Source: Galeopsis tetrahit
Taxonomy: Eukaryota > Streptophyta > Magnoliopsida > Lamiales > Lamiaceae
Length of the DNA stretch: 64,000 nucleotides
Assembly (NCBI GenBank): GCA_963675135.1
Contig: OY776122.1
Span: forward strand, 78,750,472 to 78,814,471
Direction: 5' to 3'
Below, one piece after another: positions 12,520 through 25,261 of the stretch. Within the stretch, counting starts at the first letter, position 1, and each line of letters starts with the position of its first letter. A program made the position numbers and the translations under genes. The notes below the pieces were generated by a model. It searched no databases, was not told the DNA's origin, and saw only the letters and a program-made list of their open reading frames with translations.

Positions 12520-14709
12520 TATCGATATCAAATTAAATATGGTAACTTCAAAAAAAAAAAAAAAAAAGACTGAACTGAGTATATCAAAATATTTTTAATT
12601 GTAAGGAAATATATCACCTTATTAACTTAAGAATATTGATCTCATTTATTTTTCTGTTTTTATTTTTATGTGTTGTAGTTGTTTGCTTTTTAGTTTTTGT
12701 TTTTATCTTCGGTTGGTATCGGTTTTCCGACCTTTCTGGTTTATCTACGGTCCTTTTCTTTTATGGGACCTGTTTTTTTCTCCCTTAGGACTTGTTTTTC
12801 TCTCCTAGTGTTTGGTATTTGATGAAATGCTGATTCTTAATTATATTGGTAAGTTTTATTGTATTGAATACTGTAGTTGATTTATTTATTAATTGAAATT
12901 ATTTAACAACTAATTATAATTTGAAGCTAAAAAAATAACTTTATAATAAAATATGAAATAATTTATATAAAAGAATATGTAAAAAATAATACTCAGTATG
13001 AATTTTAAATTTTGCGAAATTATTAAAAATTTACATAGTTTTTTATTAATTTATATATTTTTAAAAATAATACATGTTCAAAGATAATTTAGTCATTTAA
13101 GATAAATTTTAAAAAATCCTTACATTTTATTGTAGCATGAGATTAGAATCACATAAGAAATATATTTTTCATTCTTTCTCAATACCAATCATTAAGAATT
13201 ACCATTCTTATTTCATTCTATTATTGAATTCATTTCATCCAACCCTAATATCATTCCATCATACCAATCATGCCGTTGACTGAATAAAATTATGACTGAA
13301 TGGAATGAACGTCTTAATGGAATGAATGTGTGAATGACCATTCACACTATTGGTATGATTAGGAATGGAAAAATCATTCCTTAATTGATTCCAATGATTG
13401 GTATAATAAAATGAAATTTAAAATAATGTAAAAAGTTTATCTTAAATGCCTAAAATACCCTTCAATATATATTTTATAATATTATCATATTAAATTAAAT
13501 TAGTCAATATAAAATTATTTTAATAATAAAACTTTACAAAATTAATTGTTAATTTAAAAAAAAACATTTACGCATTAATGAAAAAAATTAAATAACACAT
13601 AATTATTTTATAATATCAAGTATTAAATTAGTCAATATACAATTGTTTTAATATATGAAAAAACTTTACAAAGTTAAATGTTATTAAATGTTCATTTAAA
13701 AAAAGTAAATATTTACGCAATGAAAAAAATCAAATAAGACAAATAATAATGCTAACTCCATAAATTAAAATTATAATTTAATGGTTGAGAAGGATAATTT
13801 TGTAAAAGTAAAATATTAGTGATGATTTATTTTTGGAAAATAAAATTAAAATTGATTCCATATAAAATAGAATGACTAAAGATATGGGGGAATTCCTTAA
13901 GGAATGGTGATTCCAAATTAAAAAATATATCAATCGTGAAATTAGAAATAAATCCATGAATGGTTGTTCAATTACAAGGTACTATGTACCAATCATACCC
14001 TAAGTGTCGTTTTGAATAATGCACGGATATTAAGAAAGTAATTTATTTTTTAGTATACCCTTAATGTTCATCTAATTTTTTAAATGAATATGTTTATATA
14101 AATATTGTAATAATTGTAAGGGTAAAATTGGACGGAATGCAATTAATTTGTATTGAAAAGTATAAAACATCATCTAATTTGCAATAAAATTGAATGATGA
14201 AAACGTCACTTATTAAGAATAAGAGGGAGTATCAAGTGTGTCTTTTATGATATTTACCTATGAATCAATCAACGTAATTGAGTTTGTCATTTTTTTTAGA
14301 ATTTTTAAAATTAACGAAATTATTTTGTGTTCTACATACAGTAACCACTCTATGATACTATTCATGATGAATAATAATCATTCGAATCGATATTACACAA
14401 AATTTCTTATAGATCGATTTGTTGGTATGTGGACCTACACTTCAAGTTGGTCATGGTTAGACAATGGTTAAATTTTGACGAATATATTTTGACGAAAGAT
14501 CGATTTGTTGGTATGTGGACCTAAACTTCAAGTTGGTCATGGTTAGACAATGGTTAAATTTTAACGAATATATTTTGACGGAGAATGTGGTTGTGAAATT
14601 ATTAATTTCTCATGAATATTAATGGTAAATTTTAATATATATGTGTGTGTTGGCCCACCAATATTTAACGGGTGGGGGTGAAGATAATTTTATAATTGAG
14701 TACTAGTAT
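12520..14709. other. AT-rich intergenic region
   Basis: No gene seen. At 13150-13990 there are repeated ATTCCATT / AATGGAAT-type words in both orientations (tttcattcta, tcattccatc, gaatggaatg, ggaatggtga), which suggests a decayed inverted-repeat element, but I could not define its ends. At 14400-14580 a stretch of about 80 bp (gatcgatttgttggtatgtgg ... ggttaaattt) is duplicated in tandem. Confidence 0.4.
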
Positions 14710-15261
14710 TAGGGACGGACCTACATAATGCCCAGGGGGTCGTGAGCCCCCACTAATTTTGTAAATTTATTAGGGATATTTTGGTAATTTTACATATATT
14801 TAAATTAATACTTTTTTCTATAATTATTTGCACACTTCTGATATAAAAATAATCCACAAAATTAATATATATCCGAACATCATTTTATTTTAAAATCGTC
14901 ACTCATTTTGGGTCTACATTTTATCCTAAATTTCACTAAATCTATTTTACATCCTACTAAATCCTCCTTACACCTTATTAAATCACTCAAAATACATTTT
15001 CTTATTTGACTCTACACCACTAAATTCAATTGTTTTTTTAAAGTGAATCGGTTAAAATCTGCAAGTTATCACGGGACGAAGGGAGTATTAACTTGTACCA
15101 AAATATAGCAAAAGTCAACTTATCCGATCAGTTTAATTTAATGAAATGTGACGTATTGACAATTTTATAATATGAAATTTTTGATGAAATAATGAGTACA
15201 TATTTTTTTTTATAATAATGTTAATCGGCCCCCCTACCGAAAATTTCTGAATCCGTCACTA
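14710..15261. mobile_element. hAT-like non-autonomous element with nested MITE
   Basis: The ends are TAGGGACGGACC and its inverse CCGTCACTA; the flanks actagtat / actagtgg agree at six of eight positions. The right end (gcccccctaccgaaaatttc) matches the elements at 40130-40905 and 42705-43573. Inside, 14810-15088 runs from tactttttt to gaagggagta and looks like a decayed Stowaway-type MITE. No transposase. Confidence 0.55.
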
Positions 15262-16171
15262 ACTAGTGGAGTATTATTTATTTATTTTTTGGATAGGAGT
15301 ACTAGTACTTATTTATGTGAATTGAATGTTCAATATCTTTAACTCGACATATTCAGTAGTTAACAATTTGAGGACGATTTCTAATATTAGCTCGGATTAC
15401 TTAGAAGACAATGTCCAAATAGTTTTGAAAGTTTTTTTCTGAATAGACTTTTATCTTTTGTAGTAGGGTTGCTTGCCTTTAGCATTTTCTAATTTGTTTA
15501 TTATTCTTTATTTGACAAACTTTTAAATTCTAAAGGAACGTATAGAAACGTAATTAATAAAGAAGTTTTAACTAATTCTAATTAATTTAACTATTATTAT
15601 TAATATGTATATCTTTATTTGACAAATTTTAAAACTTTAAGATTTGAAAGTTAGTTAATGTAAACCTTAGCATTTTCAATGAAATTTATATGTTAGTAGT
15701 AAATATCCATTATGTAAAAGTCTGAAACAATACGTTTGGAAAGACAAAAGTTATTAAAATGGACACACTTTTTAAGAATCGAATGTTCAACATCTTTGAC
15801 TCGACAAATTCAGTAGTTAACAATTGAAGGACGACTTCCGATGTTAGCTCGGATTACTAAAAAAAAAAAAAGCCAAATAAATTGAGTTGTTTAAGTGATG
15901 TAGGGTATGCTCTTTCTCTATGTTTAAAGTTTGAAACTGTAAATAATTTTAAAGGGTCAGTACATACATAGAGCAAAACTCTGACTTTAAATGTGGTTCT
16001 AGCCAGGCCAAAATTTAAAAAGTAAGGGTACGATCAAAAGATAATTTAAAGTGTATACAATAAATTAAATATGCCAATAAATAAAAATATTACATAGAGT
16101 TAATAAAAATATTACATAAAATCAAATAAAATTACATTAACGAACAAGTCATGAAAACGATTAATGACATC
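15262..16171. other. AT-rich intergenic region, shared with 43780-44440
   Basis: No gene seen. Two partial repeats of the phrase containing gacatattcagtagttaaca / gacaaattcagtagttaaca (15347 and 15807) show a local duplication. Sequence around 15410-15540 and 15900-16050 is alignable by eye with the region upstream of gene C. Confidence 0.5.
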
Positions 16172-16323
16172 ATTATCAAGAAATTTTCATTTAATAATCA
16201 ATTACAAGCCTAATTTTGCAAAGCTATTTTACACATGATAGGTCATAATTATCAAGAAATTTTCATTTAATAATCAATTACAAGCCTAATTTTGCAAAGC
16301 TATTTTACACATGATAGGTCATA
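16172..16323. repeat. 76-bp tandem duplication
   Basis: The unit starting attatcaagaaattttcatt occurs at 16172 and again at 16248 with essentially no difference. Only one unit is present in the other upstream copies (37497, 44574, 59508), so the doubling is specific to the gene A upstream region. Confidence 0.85.
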
Positions 16324-16548
16324 ATTACTTTCATGTTGATTATGATGAATTTGAAACTATTTTAAATAAAATCTCTAAACCCTTCACTTCAGAGACTAAT
16401 CTTTTATCAATGAAAGAGTTATATTTTTAAAATTTAACCATTTAACTAACATCTCTAAATATTTGCTAAAATATTAAAACCAATAAAAATAGTCTTTCCA
16501 CGTTAGAATTTCATGGGAGAAAGATAGAAAAAATAGTATATATATATA

Positions 16549-16656
16549 TTTTTTTTTTTATGGAAAGTTAAATACTCATTCCCTTTTTTTCCCTCCCCAT
16601 GACTCGAATCAGCACCTAAGACTTAGGTAGTGGTGTTCTAACCACTTGAGCTATCC
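16549..16656 (-). mobile_element. tRNA-derived SINE
   Basis: Read on the minus strand it starts GGGATAGCTCAAGTGG, containing an RNA polymerase III A box (TAGCTCAAGTGG, 16642-16653). It continues to a B box (GATTCGAGTC, 16601-16610) and ends in an A-rich tail at 16549-16560. It sits inside a (TA)n tract that flanks it on both sides. The equivalent place upstream of gene C (44895) has only the (TA)n tract. A functional tRNA is unlikely because the 3' half does not fold back to the acceptor stem. Confidence 0.75.
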
Positions 16657-17101
16657 CACTTTGTCATATATATATATATATAAAAGTTGAAATTGAGATT
16701 TGGGTACAGTTGTATTTCATGTCCCTTCATTCATCTGGTCTCCGTAAGTGAACAGTGAAATTAATTCTTAGCTTTGTTAATTATACAGTAATAATACAGT
16801 GAAATTAATTCTTAACTTTGTTAATTGTACCAGGACTGATACATGAAATTGGTTCAAAGTGTGTAACAATAAATGGTTAACATTCATTGTTCACTAATAG
16901 TATGAGTTCTTGTCGTGTATATAAGGGAATTAAGAGACCATTAATTGAAGAAAACAAATTAAGTAGCTAGTTAGCTAGCCATTAATTTTGTAGCTAGCTC
17001 TAATAACCATATATATTTCCGCAACATAAATACTACTAATACACATTGTAGCATACATGCAGCATTGAGCATTTCCATCAAAATTTGGCCGGAGATTATT
17101 A

Positions 17102-20100
17102 ATGGCGTCGTCTACTGGAAGCGATTTTATCGACCTTGAAGTGCACGGGTTTGAGGCGGAAAATGTGTTTTCACGGGCGTCGAACGCGGAGTCGGTGGCA
17201 GAGGAGGAGGAGGAGCTGCGATGGGCGGCAATCGAGCGGCTTCCGTCACAGCAGCGTGGGAATTCAGCTCTAATGAAGCGCTCGGTGTCCAAGGGGGGCG
17301 CTGCCAACGTGGTCGACGTTCGGAAGCTGAGTCGGAGCAAACGTGAGCTTCTTGTTAAATCAGCTTTCAATACACCCGATCAGGATAATTTTGAGATCCT
17401 TTCTGGAATCAAAGACCGTCTCGACAGGTACTTACTTAATTTGTTATACTATCGAATATGCATGTTTTGAATTAATTAATAAATTTGATAAATGTAGGGT
17501 GGGTTTGGAGGTTCCAAAAGTTGAAGTTCGATTTGAGAATCTGCAAATAACGGCGAATGTACAAATGGGTGCTAGAGCACTGCCCACTCTGGTCAATTAT
17601 TCTCGTGATGTATTTGAGGTAATTCAATTAATTAATTAATTAATTTAAATGCACTTATATTTATTTATACTCCAATTTTTTGTTATGTAGCAATTATTTG
17701 GTATACTGGGATTGTTTCGCCCAAAGAGGCACGCATTGACCATTCTCAACAACATCAGTGGTGTCGTAAAACCAGGAAGGTGAGGATTGATATATAAGTT
17801 TTTTTTGTCTTCAAAAGAAATTAAAAAAAAAAAACATATAATTAGATTATTACACACTATTCAAACACAGATTCAATTCATTAAATTTAATTTATTGATA
17901 GGATGACACTACTTTTGGGACCTCCTGGAGCCGGAAAGTCTACCTTACTCCTAGCTCTTGCCGGAAAGCTTCATAGTAGTTTAAAGGTTGGTGTGTAGTA
18001 TACTTCAAGCCGGTAATTTGAGCCCGACTCGAGTCCGGTCAATCTGAAGCTCAGTATGGACTAAGTTAAAAAAATCTATGTCCATATAAAATCCGGCCTA
18101 TTTAGCCCGACCCACATGCCCATTTAAAATATTTTTAGAATTCAATTATCTTATTTTCGTTTGTAGTCTAACTCAAAATTCTAAATTTCATCACTGATTT
18201 TCATGGTTTCAGCAAACTGGAACAATCACATACAATGGTCATGAGTTTAACGAATTTTGCGTTCAAAGAGCTTCTACTTATATAAGTCAGGTGGATACTC
18301 ACATCCCAGAGTTAACCGTTAGAGAGACACTAGATTTTGCTGCTAGATGTCAAGGTTCAAGTGAAAAAATCTCAGGTAATACTATTTTCATTATTTCTTG
18401 TTTCCTTGATTTTCTTATTAATAATGTTATTTTTATTTTAAAGCAACATTATGAAATTAAACGTTGGTTAATGAGTTTTTTTTTTTTTTTTTTCTTTTAA
18501 TGAAAAAAAAAGGGAATGTTTTCAATTGATATTCCACTAATGACGTGACACGTTTACGGGAGTGAGAGTGAATATCAGTTTTTTTTTTGAAAGCAGAGTG
18601 AATATCAGTTTTAGCCACTTACCTTTTTTATTTTTCAATTTTAATTTACAAAGTCAATTATAATCTTCTATATGTTTCTTTTTTTATACATGTCAAAATT
18701 AAATTGAGAATTACGTAGTAAGCAAAAGCTACCTCAGGGATTGTAAAAAAAAAAATTTAACAAAATTTAATATAATCATTTAAAATGTATATGTATGTAA
18801 TTTTATTTATTTTGGACAGAAATAAAAAAATGATTTTAAAAGAGAAAGTTAAATACTTAAAATAAAAAAATAAAAATAAAATTGATGTAAAATTAGATTT
18901 TAAAAATATAAATGGGTGAAAGAAGAGGGAGGAAAAGCCAAATTACTTGGAAAAATTTAGAATTAGTATATAGGAAACATTTTAAAAAATTAACTAAATA
19001 TTATTATTATTATTAAAAAAAAATTAAATCTGAAGTCTAAAGAATAAGTAAATCAATTTTAATTTCTGTAAATTTATATATAATCTCTTTTTTTTTTTAT
19101 ATCTAATTTCTGTAAATATTTCTCCCCTTCATTCTATTTATATTTCACATTTTATAAAAATTCTCCATTATCTTATCCTTTTTTTTTCTTTCTCCTCGTC
19201 TGACAACCAAATTCTTTACAAATTGTTTTTTCTTCCTCTTTTTCTCTTTCTAATAATTCTTTTATCAATTACTAATTTTAAGTAAATTTAACACATGTAC
19301 ACATTTAAAAAAATATATGAAAATTAAATTTAAATAAGTAATTTTTTAAAAATATACTTTAAACAAAATAATTACTCCATATACACTAAAAACCAACTAA
19401 ATATTATAATAAGAAATTACGAATAATAATAATTAAAAAAAAAGTTCCCCCAAATCCCACCTTCGTCTTCCCCAATCCCCATTCCCGGACCCGTCCGCCA
19501 CTCGCCGAATTCCTTTCAAATTCGATATCTGAATCAAATTAATTGTTTCTATCCCCAATTTTTAGAATCCAAATTTGCAGCCATCATTTATTCATTTCGT
19601 TTGTAATTTTTTTATCCCCAATTTTCCAAAGATGAAGAAGGACCATTCAAATTTCTCCCTCACCGTCCCTGTCCCCCAGCCCAGCTCTTCCCCATCCCAG
19701 AATATGCGGCCGCCGCACCACCACCCCTGCAAATTAAGCTTTCTTCAACGGTTACTCAGGTTTGGGGTGTTTCGACGATTTCATGTTAGCCTCTTATTAA
19801 TCGTGGGTGTATTAGGTTCAATCTTTGATTTTAGAATTTCGCAGAAATGATTAAGAGAGAGTAGCCAATTATTTGCTGATTTAAATTTAGACCATTTTAA
19901 TGACAAAAATTGAAATTGCCATTCAGTAGAAAAAAGAAAATGAGTAGATAGCAATCCACACAAAAAATATATGGAGTAATATATATGTCCCCAATTTTAT
20001 CTTGTCATGTGAGGAGCTGGGTGGACTAAAATTGAGAAATTAAAAAGATAGATAATTGATTAAACCAGGATTCGTCTAGAGTTACAAAACTAAAATTGAT

Positions 20101-23100
20101 AATTATGCCACAGAAGGGCATAAAAGTTATTTTTCCTATGGATAACAAATTGAACTCTTTAATTTGTGATCATGAATGATTATGCATCAAAACTACATAA
20201 GCTGTATGTCCTTCAGAGTATGCTTGAAGTTAGATATCAATATAGTATGATCTAAGAAACTAGTAATGCATAGATTGAATATTTAATAAATATATATATG
20301 TGGCAGGATATATGAAGGATCTTACCCGTCGTGAGAGGGAAAGAAATATACGTCCCCGAGCAGAGATAGATGCTTATATGAAGGTCACTTTTTCATCACA
20401 ACTAAGAGTGTTGATTGCTACTTGTTTCCGCTTCATTAGTCTTTAATACATACCTAGTGATAAAATTTTCAGGCATTATCTTTCGCTGGTACAAAGCACA
20501 GTGTGTCAACAGACTACAACCTCAAAGTTCTTGGCTTAGATGTTTGTGCTGATACACTAGTCGGCAATGACATGCTCAGGGGAGTTTCAGGGGGCCAAAA
20601 GAAGAGAGTTACTACTGGAGAGATGGTCGTTGGGCCTCGGAAAACACTTTTTATGGATGAAATATCCACAGGGCTTGATAGCTCCACCACATTCCAAGTT
20701 GTGAAATGTGTAAGCAATTTTGTTCATCTCATGAATGGGACAGTGCTCATGTCTCTTCTTCAGCCTGCTCCCGAGACCTTTGATCTCTTTGATGATCTCA
20801 TATTACTTTCTGAAGGATACATTGTGTATCAAGGCCCTCGTGCTGGTGTTCTCGAGTTCTTCGAGTCGCTTGGTTTTCGCCTGCCACCTCGAAAGAATGT
20901 TGCTGATTTTCTGCAAGAGGTAACATCAGTTAAGGATCAGGCTCAGTACTGGGGAGATCATTCGAAGCCATACGTATTTGTTCCGGTTTCAAAGATAGCC
21001 GAAGAGTTTCGGAATTCAAGGCATGGTCGAAATATAACCACACTTCTCACTAATCCAAATAGATCTCACAGTGAAGATTCTTCAGCTCTGCCTAAAACAA
21101 AGTATGCTGTCACAAGAATGGAGCTCTTTAAAACAGTTTTTGACAGGGAGTGGCTTCTGATCAAAAGAAATAGTTTTCTCTACATATTCAAAACATGTCA
21201 GGTTTGTTTTATAGGTTTCGTTACATGTACAACGTTTCTGCGAACGAGAATACATCCCAGAGACGAGCCGAATGGAGATCTCTACCTCGGGTGTTTGTTC
21301 TTCGGGTTGGTTCATATGATGTTCAACGGGATGTCGGAGCTACCTCTTATGATTTTCCGACTTCCCGTGTTTTACAAGCAACGAGACAGTCTTTTCCATC
21401 CGGCGTGGGCGTGGTCTCTCTCGGGTTTTGTCCTCCGTTTGCCTTACTCTGTAGTGGAAGCTATTGTTTGGTCTTGCATGGTTTATTATCCTGTAGGATT
21501 CGCCCCTTCAGCTGGAAGGTTCTTTGCTTCCATGTTGCTGCTCTTTGCTGTTCACCAAATGGCAATGGGACTCTTCAGGTCAGTTGCTGCTGTTGCAAGG
21601 GATATGATCATTGCTAATACAATTGGTTCAGCTATGATATTCATAGTCCTTTTGACCGGTGGATTTATTCTACCAAAAGGTATTTAATCATTAATGAATT
21701 AATTACTTCTTTGTCATCATAATTAATAAATAAATAATTCATCTGATTATCTCAGATTTGATCCATCCATGGTGGATATGGGCTTATTGGATATCTCCAC
21801 TGTCGTATGCCCAAAACGCCATGTCTGTTAATGAGTTCCTTGCTACAAGATGGAAGGAGGTAATTACATGTTTGATTGGGACGATTAGTATGAATGTAGT
21901 GGAGTATAATTTTATTAAACTTGAATATGCAGAAACCAAGCACAGTAAACATTGATCTTGGGCATCAAATTCTGCATGATTTTAGTACACCCAAAGATAG
22001 TTATTGGCTTTGGCTTGGATTTGGTGTTCTAATAGCATATGCTATATTCTTCAACTTTACTCTCACTGCCGCACTCACTTATCTGAATCGTAAGTTATAT
22101 ATTAATTTCCATAACGGGTGATTAGATTATTAATTCAATTGATGATTTGATCTCATGTGACTATTCACAGCTATTTCAAAACCACAGTCAAATGTTACAG
22201 CTGAAGATGATCAACAACAACCAAACAATGGTGGAAACAATAAGAAAGGAATGACTCTACCGTTTACACCTTATACCATTACTTTCCATAACGTCAACTA
22301 TTTCGTTGATATGCCAAAGGTATTTCATCTTAATTTGACCTTATATAAATGCCAAAGGTGGTAGTATAATACATAACATTTTTGGTGCAGGAAATGAGCT
22401 CACAAGGTGTACCAGAAACAAGGTTGCAACTGTTGTCGAATGTGAGTGGAGTATTCTCACCTGGTGTTCTCACAGCACTAATGGGGTCTAGTGGAGCAGG
22501 GAAAACCACGTTGATGGATGTTCTTGCTGGTCGGAAGACTAGCGGTTATATCGAAGGAGATATCAAAATCTCCGGCTACCCTAAGGAACAGAAAACTTTT
22601 GCAAGAATATCCGGATATGTTGAACAAACTGACATTCATTCTGTTCAGCTCACAGTTTTCGAGTCCCTACAATTCTCCTCCTTTCTTCGCCTTCCTAAGG
22701 ATGTCACTGCCAAACAAAGACAAGTAAGATCAGAACTTACTGAATACTGAGTATGGGTGGTGGATTATGCTGTGTATAACTTAACTTTTTGTTTTCAGGA
22801 GTTCGTTGAAGAGGTAATGCAATTGGTGGAACTGGACTCTCTAAGGGATGCTCTGGTAGGCTTGCCTGGTAGTTCGGGTCTATCGACAGAACAGAGAAAG
22901 CGTCTAACGATTGCAGTGGAGCTTGTTGCAAACCCTTCAATCATTTTCATGGATGAGCCCACATCCGGGCTGGATGCACGAGCAGCAGCCATTGTCATGC
23001 GCACAGTTCGTAACACCGTTGATACTGGAAGAACTGTGGTCTGCACCATACATCAACCCAGCATTGAGATATTTGAAGCATTTGATGAGCTTCTCCTCTT

Positions 23101-24877
23101 GAAGAGAGGCGGGAGAATGATTTACGGTGGGAAGCTTGGTACTGAATCGCGTACCATGATTGAATACTTTCAGGTAAATGAACTTGATAGAAAATGTATT
23201 ATGTACACATTGTGCAGCATCATGCATCTTGAGCAATAGTAATGACTTGTTGGTTTGATTGGTGAGCAGGGGATAAGCGGCGTCCCTCGAATGCGTGATG
23301 GTTACAACCCAGCGACTTGGATGCTTGAGATAAGCACGCCTGCTGTTGAACAGAAAAATAATCAAGATTTCTCTGAGATATATTCAAATTCACAGCAGTT
23401 TCGGTACTGTCATTTAATTTGTTCTATGCTTGTGTGTGGAGGGTTTTTAATATTATGTACTCGTCTTAAACGAAGAACATGTTTTCAATTTGAATTCAGG
23501 GATGTTGAAGCTGCAATAGAGAGGTTTAGTGTTCCACCTGCAAATTCAGAGCCTCTGAAATTCAATTCAACATACGCCAAAGATACACTTTCTCAATTCC
23601 TGATGTGTCTATGGAAGCAAGAAATTGTGTATTGGAGGAGTCCATTGTACAATGTGGTGAGAATATTCTTCACAACAATCTGCGCGTTTATTATCGGCAC
23701 TATGTTTTGGCGTGCGGGTAACAAAAGGTAATCTCAACACTAGCTAAAATCTGATGATGCACAAATTAAACATACAAAGCCTCATGCTCCAAATGTGAAT
23801 GTATCTACAGGGGTACAACTCAACATTTGTTTGTTTTGATGGGGGCTCTTTATTGTGCTGCTTCGTTTCTTGGGATCAACAATGCAACTTCTGTACAACC
23901 AGTAGTATCTATTGAGAGGACTGTTTTCTATAGAGAGAAAGCAGCCGGAATGTACTCCCCTTTTCCTTTTGCATTTGCCCAGGTATTATACGATGGATGA
24001 TACACACAAAACTAGTATATTTACTCTAAATATTCTAAGCTAAAATCAATTTCAACTGATGATGTTGCAGGGCATTGTTGAGATTCCCTACATTTTTTTG
24101 CAGACAGTCATATTTAGTTGCATTACATACTACATGATATACTTCGAGATTGCAGCAGGTCCTAATTCTTTATTCTACCCTTACTGCACATTTTAATTGT
24201 TCATGCTTCATTTCTTCTACTACAATTTATTAAGCTGATTATTATTGTTGTATAGACTGGCTTTCATCTATACATGTTATTTCATTACATTATATTGCAT
24301 TAAAGAAACTGCAAATTTGGACTCATGGTGACTCCATTACTTTTGCAGGGAAGTTTTTCTTGTATTTGTTGTTCATGTTTCTGACATTCACATACTACAC
24401 ATTTTTCGGAATCATGGTTATTGGACTGACTCCTAATCAACAAGTTGCTTCGGTTTGTGCCTCTGCATTTTTCTCACTCTGGAATCTCCTCTCTGGCTTT
24501 CTAGTCCCAAAACCGGTAATAATTCTATTACTCCACATATTCTAGTCTCTTAGTATTCGAAATTAGACAACAAATTGTTAATATGGATATTCCATTTCAT
24601 TAATGTGCAGAAAATTCCGGGATGGTGGATATGGTTCTACTACATCTGCCCACAGTCATGGACATTACAAGGCATAATCACTTCCCAGCTAGGCAACGTA
24701 GAGACGAGAGTCGTGGGACCTGGATATGACGGCACAGTGAAGAACTACATCAAGGAGTATTATGGTTTTGAGTCAGACATGGTCGGAGCTTCTGTGGGCG
24801 TGCTTATTGGATTCTGCCTTCTCTTCTTCGGTGTCTTTGCCGTCTCTGTCAAAATCCTCAACTTCCAGAGAAGATAG
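17102..24877 (+). CDS. ABCG31: Full-size ABCG/PDR transporter, ABCG31-like (gene A)
   Basis: Eighteen exons: 17102-17427, 17498-17618, 17691-17779, 17902-17986, 18213-18375, 20307-20383, 20473-21679, 21756-21859, 21933-22089, 22171-22319, 22391-22723, 22799-23173, 23270-23403, 23500-23727, 23811-23982, 24071-24158, 24349-24515 and 24611-24877. All have GT-AG junctions and join in frame to 4242 nt, 1413 aa, the normal PDR length. NBD1 has Walker A GPPGAGKS (185-192), signature VSGGQ (325-329) and Walker B TLFMDE; its H-loop position reads LLQPAPET, as in other plant PDRs. TMD1 spans about 500-765. NBD2 has GSSGAGKT (858-865), LSTEQ (965-969), FMDEP and the switch His in CTIHQPS. TMD2 runs from about 1130 to the end (NFQRR). 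The closest family member I recognise is Arabidopsis ABCG31/PDR3, a plasma-membrane exporter linked to ABA release from endosperm and pollen-coat terpenoids. Substrate here is unknown. Orthology is inferred from motif-level similarity along the chain. Confidence 0.93.
19632..19850 (+). other. Open frame of 72 codons inside intron 5 of gene A, possible captured gene 5' end
   Basis: Intron 5 (18376-20306) is unusually long. It contains a pyrimidine-rich leader-like stretch followed by a frame starting MKKDHSNFSL and ending FDFRISQK. The frame is proline/serine-rich at first, then basic, with a hydrophobic stretch LLLIVGVLGSIF that could span a membrane. The same frame is open in gene C (47965-48186) despite indels in multiples of three. 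It looks like the first exon of some other gene captured before the duplication. I do not recognise the donor. Confidence 0.4.
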
Positions 24878-24932
24878 ATAATGATTGTTGCTCCAGTCCA
24901 TATGTCGACTATACTATTACTACATATATATA

Positions 24933-24980
24933 GATGCATCCTGTTGTAATGCATCTCTATATATGTTGATTTGTAATAAA
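24933..24980 (+). promoter_or_regulatory. 3' UTR hairpin and polyadenylation signal of gene A
   Basis: GATGCAT...ATGCATC (24933-24955) forms a 7-bp stem with the loop cctgttgta, followed by AATAAA at 24975-24980. The arrangement is the same in copy B (27974-27996, AATAAA 28016-28021) and gene C (53336-53358, AATAAA 53378-53383). Confidence 0.55.
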
Positions 24981-25261
24981 GTCATTTTTGAACTTTGATC
25001 TTGTTATTCTAATTCAGATTAGTTAGTCAAATGAATTCATCTCAACAATTTAAATTGTGATTTTGCAGAAGAATGAGTAATATTCATGGGTGGCCCTAAG
25101 TTCATTTGCACTCTACTGATGCTCACAGCTAATAAACTCCAACTTTTCATTAATACATACTACTATCAACTATCCTAGTAACAATGTTCAACTCCAATCT
25201 TCATTTCTACTTGTTTCCGCTTAATTTGTCTTTAATACATACCTAGTGATAAAATTTCCAG

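Larger units (their letters stand above)
16030..17101 (+). promoter_or_regulatory. Upstream region and TATA box of ABCG gene A
   Basis: TATATAA at 16918-16924 lies in the phrase tgtcgtgtatataagggaat, conserved upstream of gene C (TATATAA 45139-45145) and in the promoter-only copies at 38652 and 39083. Transcription would start near 16950, giving a leader of about 150 nt up to the ATG at 17102. The leader includes caacataaatactactaat and gcagcattgagca, also conserved in the other copies. Confidence 0.65.
12090..25060. repeat. Segmental duplication, copy 1 (ASA 5' end - intergenic - ABCG gene A)
   Basis: This block is collinear with 39262-53480. Matches include the anthranilate synthase 5' end (12090-12440 with 39505-39740), the downstream intergenic block ending in GGCCCACCAATATTTAACGG (14650 and 42375), the ABCG upstream region (16030-17101 with 44440-45317), all coding exons and most introns, and the 3' UTR. 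Differences between copies are mainly transposon insertions and short indels. Confidence 0.85.

Noticed and set aside
14238..14471. 77-codon plus-strand frame
   Set aside because: AT-rich, overlaps a local tandem duplication, and the copy-2 counterpart is broken by insertions.
16601..16656. tRNA gene
   Set aside because: A and B boxes are present, but the 3' half does not complete an acceptor stem and an A-rich tail follows, so it is a SINE.
20503..21687. Frame starting at STDYN as an independent ABC gene
   Set aside because: It is the large exon 7 of gene A; an upstream acceptor at 20472 and exons 1-6 supply the N-terminus, and the frame has no ATG at that point.
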